Source: Chloroflexota bacterium
GTDB taxonomy: Bacteria > Chloroflexota > UBA5177 > JANWHV01
Direction of reading: 5' to 3'
DNA length: 14,459 bases
Assembly: GCA_025450375.1 (NCBI GenBank)
Contig: JANWHO010000319.1
Span: forward strand, 1-14,459
In this document: positions 14,387-14,459 of the stretch, one piece after another
Layout of the letters: the number at the start of each line of letters is the position of its first letter
Position numbering within the stretch: the first letter of the stretch is position 1
Made by a program: the position numbers and the translations under genes
Notes under the pieces: generated by a model
The model's database searches: none
Told to the model about the DNA's origin: nothing
Seen by the model: only the letters and a program-made list of their open reading frames with translations

Positions 14387-14459
14387 GCCGGCGTGGTGAA
14401 ATGGCAGACACAAGCGACTTAAAATCGCTCGGGCAACCATGCGGGTTCGACTCCCGCCG
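14387..14459 (+). tRNA. tRNA-Leu(UAA), cut by the window edge
   Basis: Acceptor 5' strand GCCGGCG (14387-14393), D stem GTG/CAC, anticodon stem AGCGA/TCGCT with loop CTTAAAA and anticodon TAA at 14420-14422, a long variable arm as in leucine tRNAs, and T arm GCGGG/CCCGC. The window ends two bases into the 3' acceptor strand, which begins CG as expected. Only about five bases plus the discriminator are missing. Confidence 0.92.

Noticed and set aside
1..14459. CRISPR arrays, insertion sequences, integrases, phage genes or known defence cassettes
   Set aside because: No spaced direct repeats, transposase motifs or terminal inverted repeats were seen; the only tandem repeat is the in-frame 18-bp duplication.

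Overview
The window is GC-rich (clearly above 60%) bacterial chromosome with closely packed genes on both strands. Several promoters resemble the sigma-70 type (TTGAC-like -35, TATnnT or TACnnT -10), and starts include ATG, GTG and TTG. No phage, transposase, CRISPR or plasmid genes are visible. The mix of a GT39-type membrane glycosyltransferase, a multi-SH3 M23 peptidase, a GH130 phosphorylase and a BadF-type sugar kinase would suit a Chloroflexota-like bacterium. That placement is a weak inference; no phylogenetic marker other than tRNAs is present.

Left part (1-6144). A secreted M23 peptidase with four SH3-like repeats is read leftwards. A regulatory gap separates it from a rightward nicotinate phosphoribosyltransferase gene (NAD salvage), whose promoter carries a perfect palindrome on its -10 and start region. 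A stand-alone receiver-domain response regulator with its own strong promoter follows, then a large membrane GT39-type glycosyltransferase that appears to be transcribed as a leaderless mRNA. A 19-bp perfect hairpin closes this block.

Middle part (6150-9690). An aldo/keto reductase and a downstream single-pass membrane protein form a leftward pair. A rightward GH130 phosphorylase has a promoter with a perfect palindrome at its predicted start point. It converges on a leftward pair of small unknown genes, 67 and 86 codons long, each with a Shine-Dalgarno match.

Right part (9857-14459). A small unknown protein has an in-frame 18-bp tandem duplication. After it come tRNA-Cys(GCA), a tight three-gene operon and the start of tRNA-Leu(UAA), which the window edge cuts. 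The operon encodes a 629-residue protein with a TPR-like helical middle and a C-terminal DUF2325-like domain, a BadF-family N-acetylglucosamine-kinase-like protein (4-bp overlap, TTG start) and a GNAT acetyltransferase. This cassette between two tRNA genes is the least understood and most interesting part of the window. A joint role in amino-sugar sensing or cell-wall turnover is possible but is only inferred from the neighbours.
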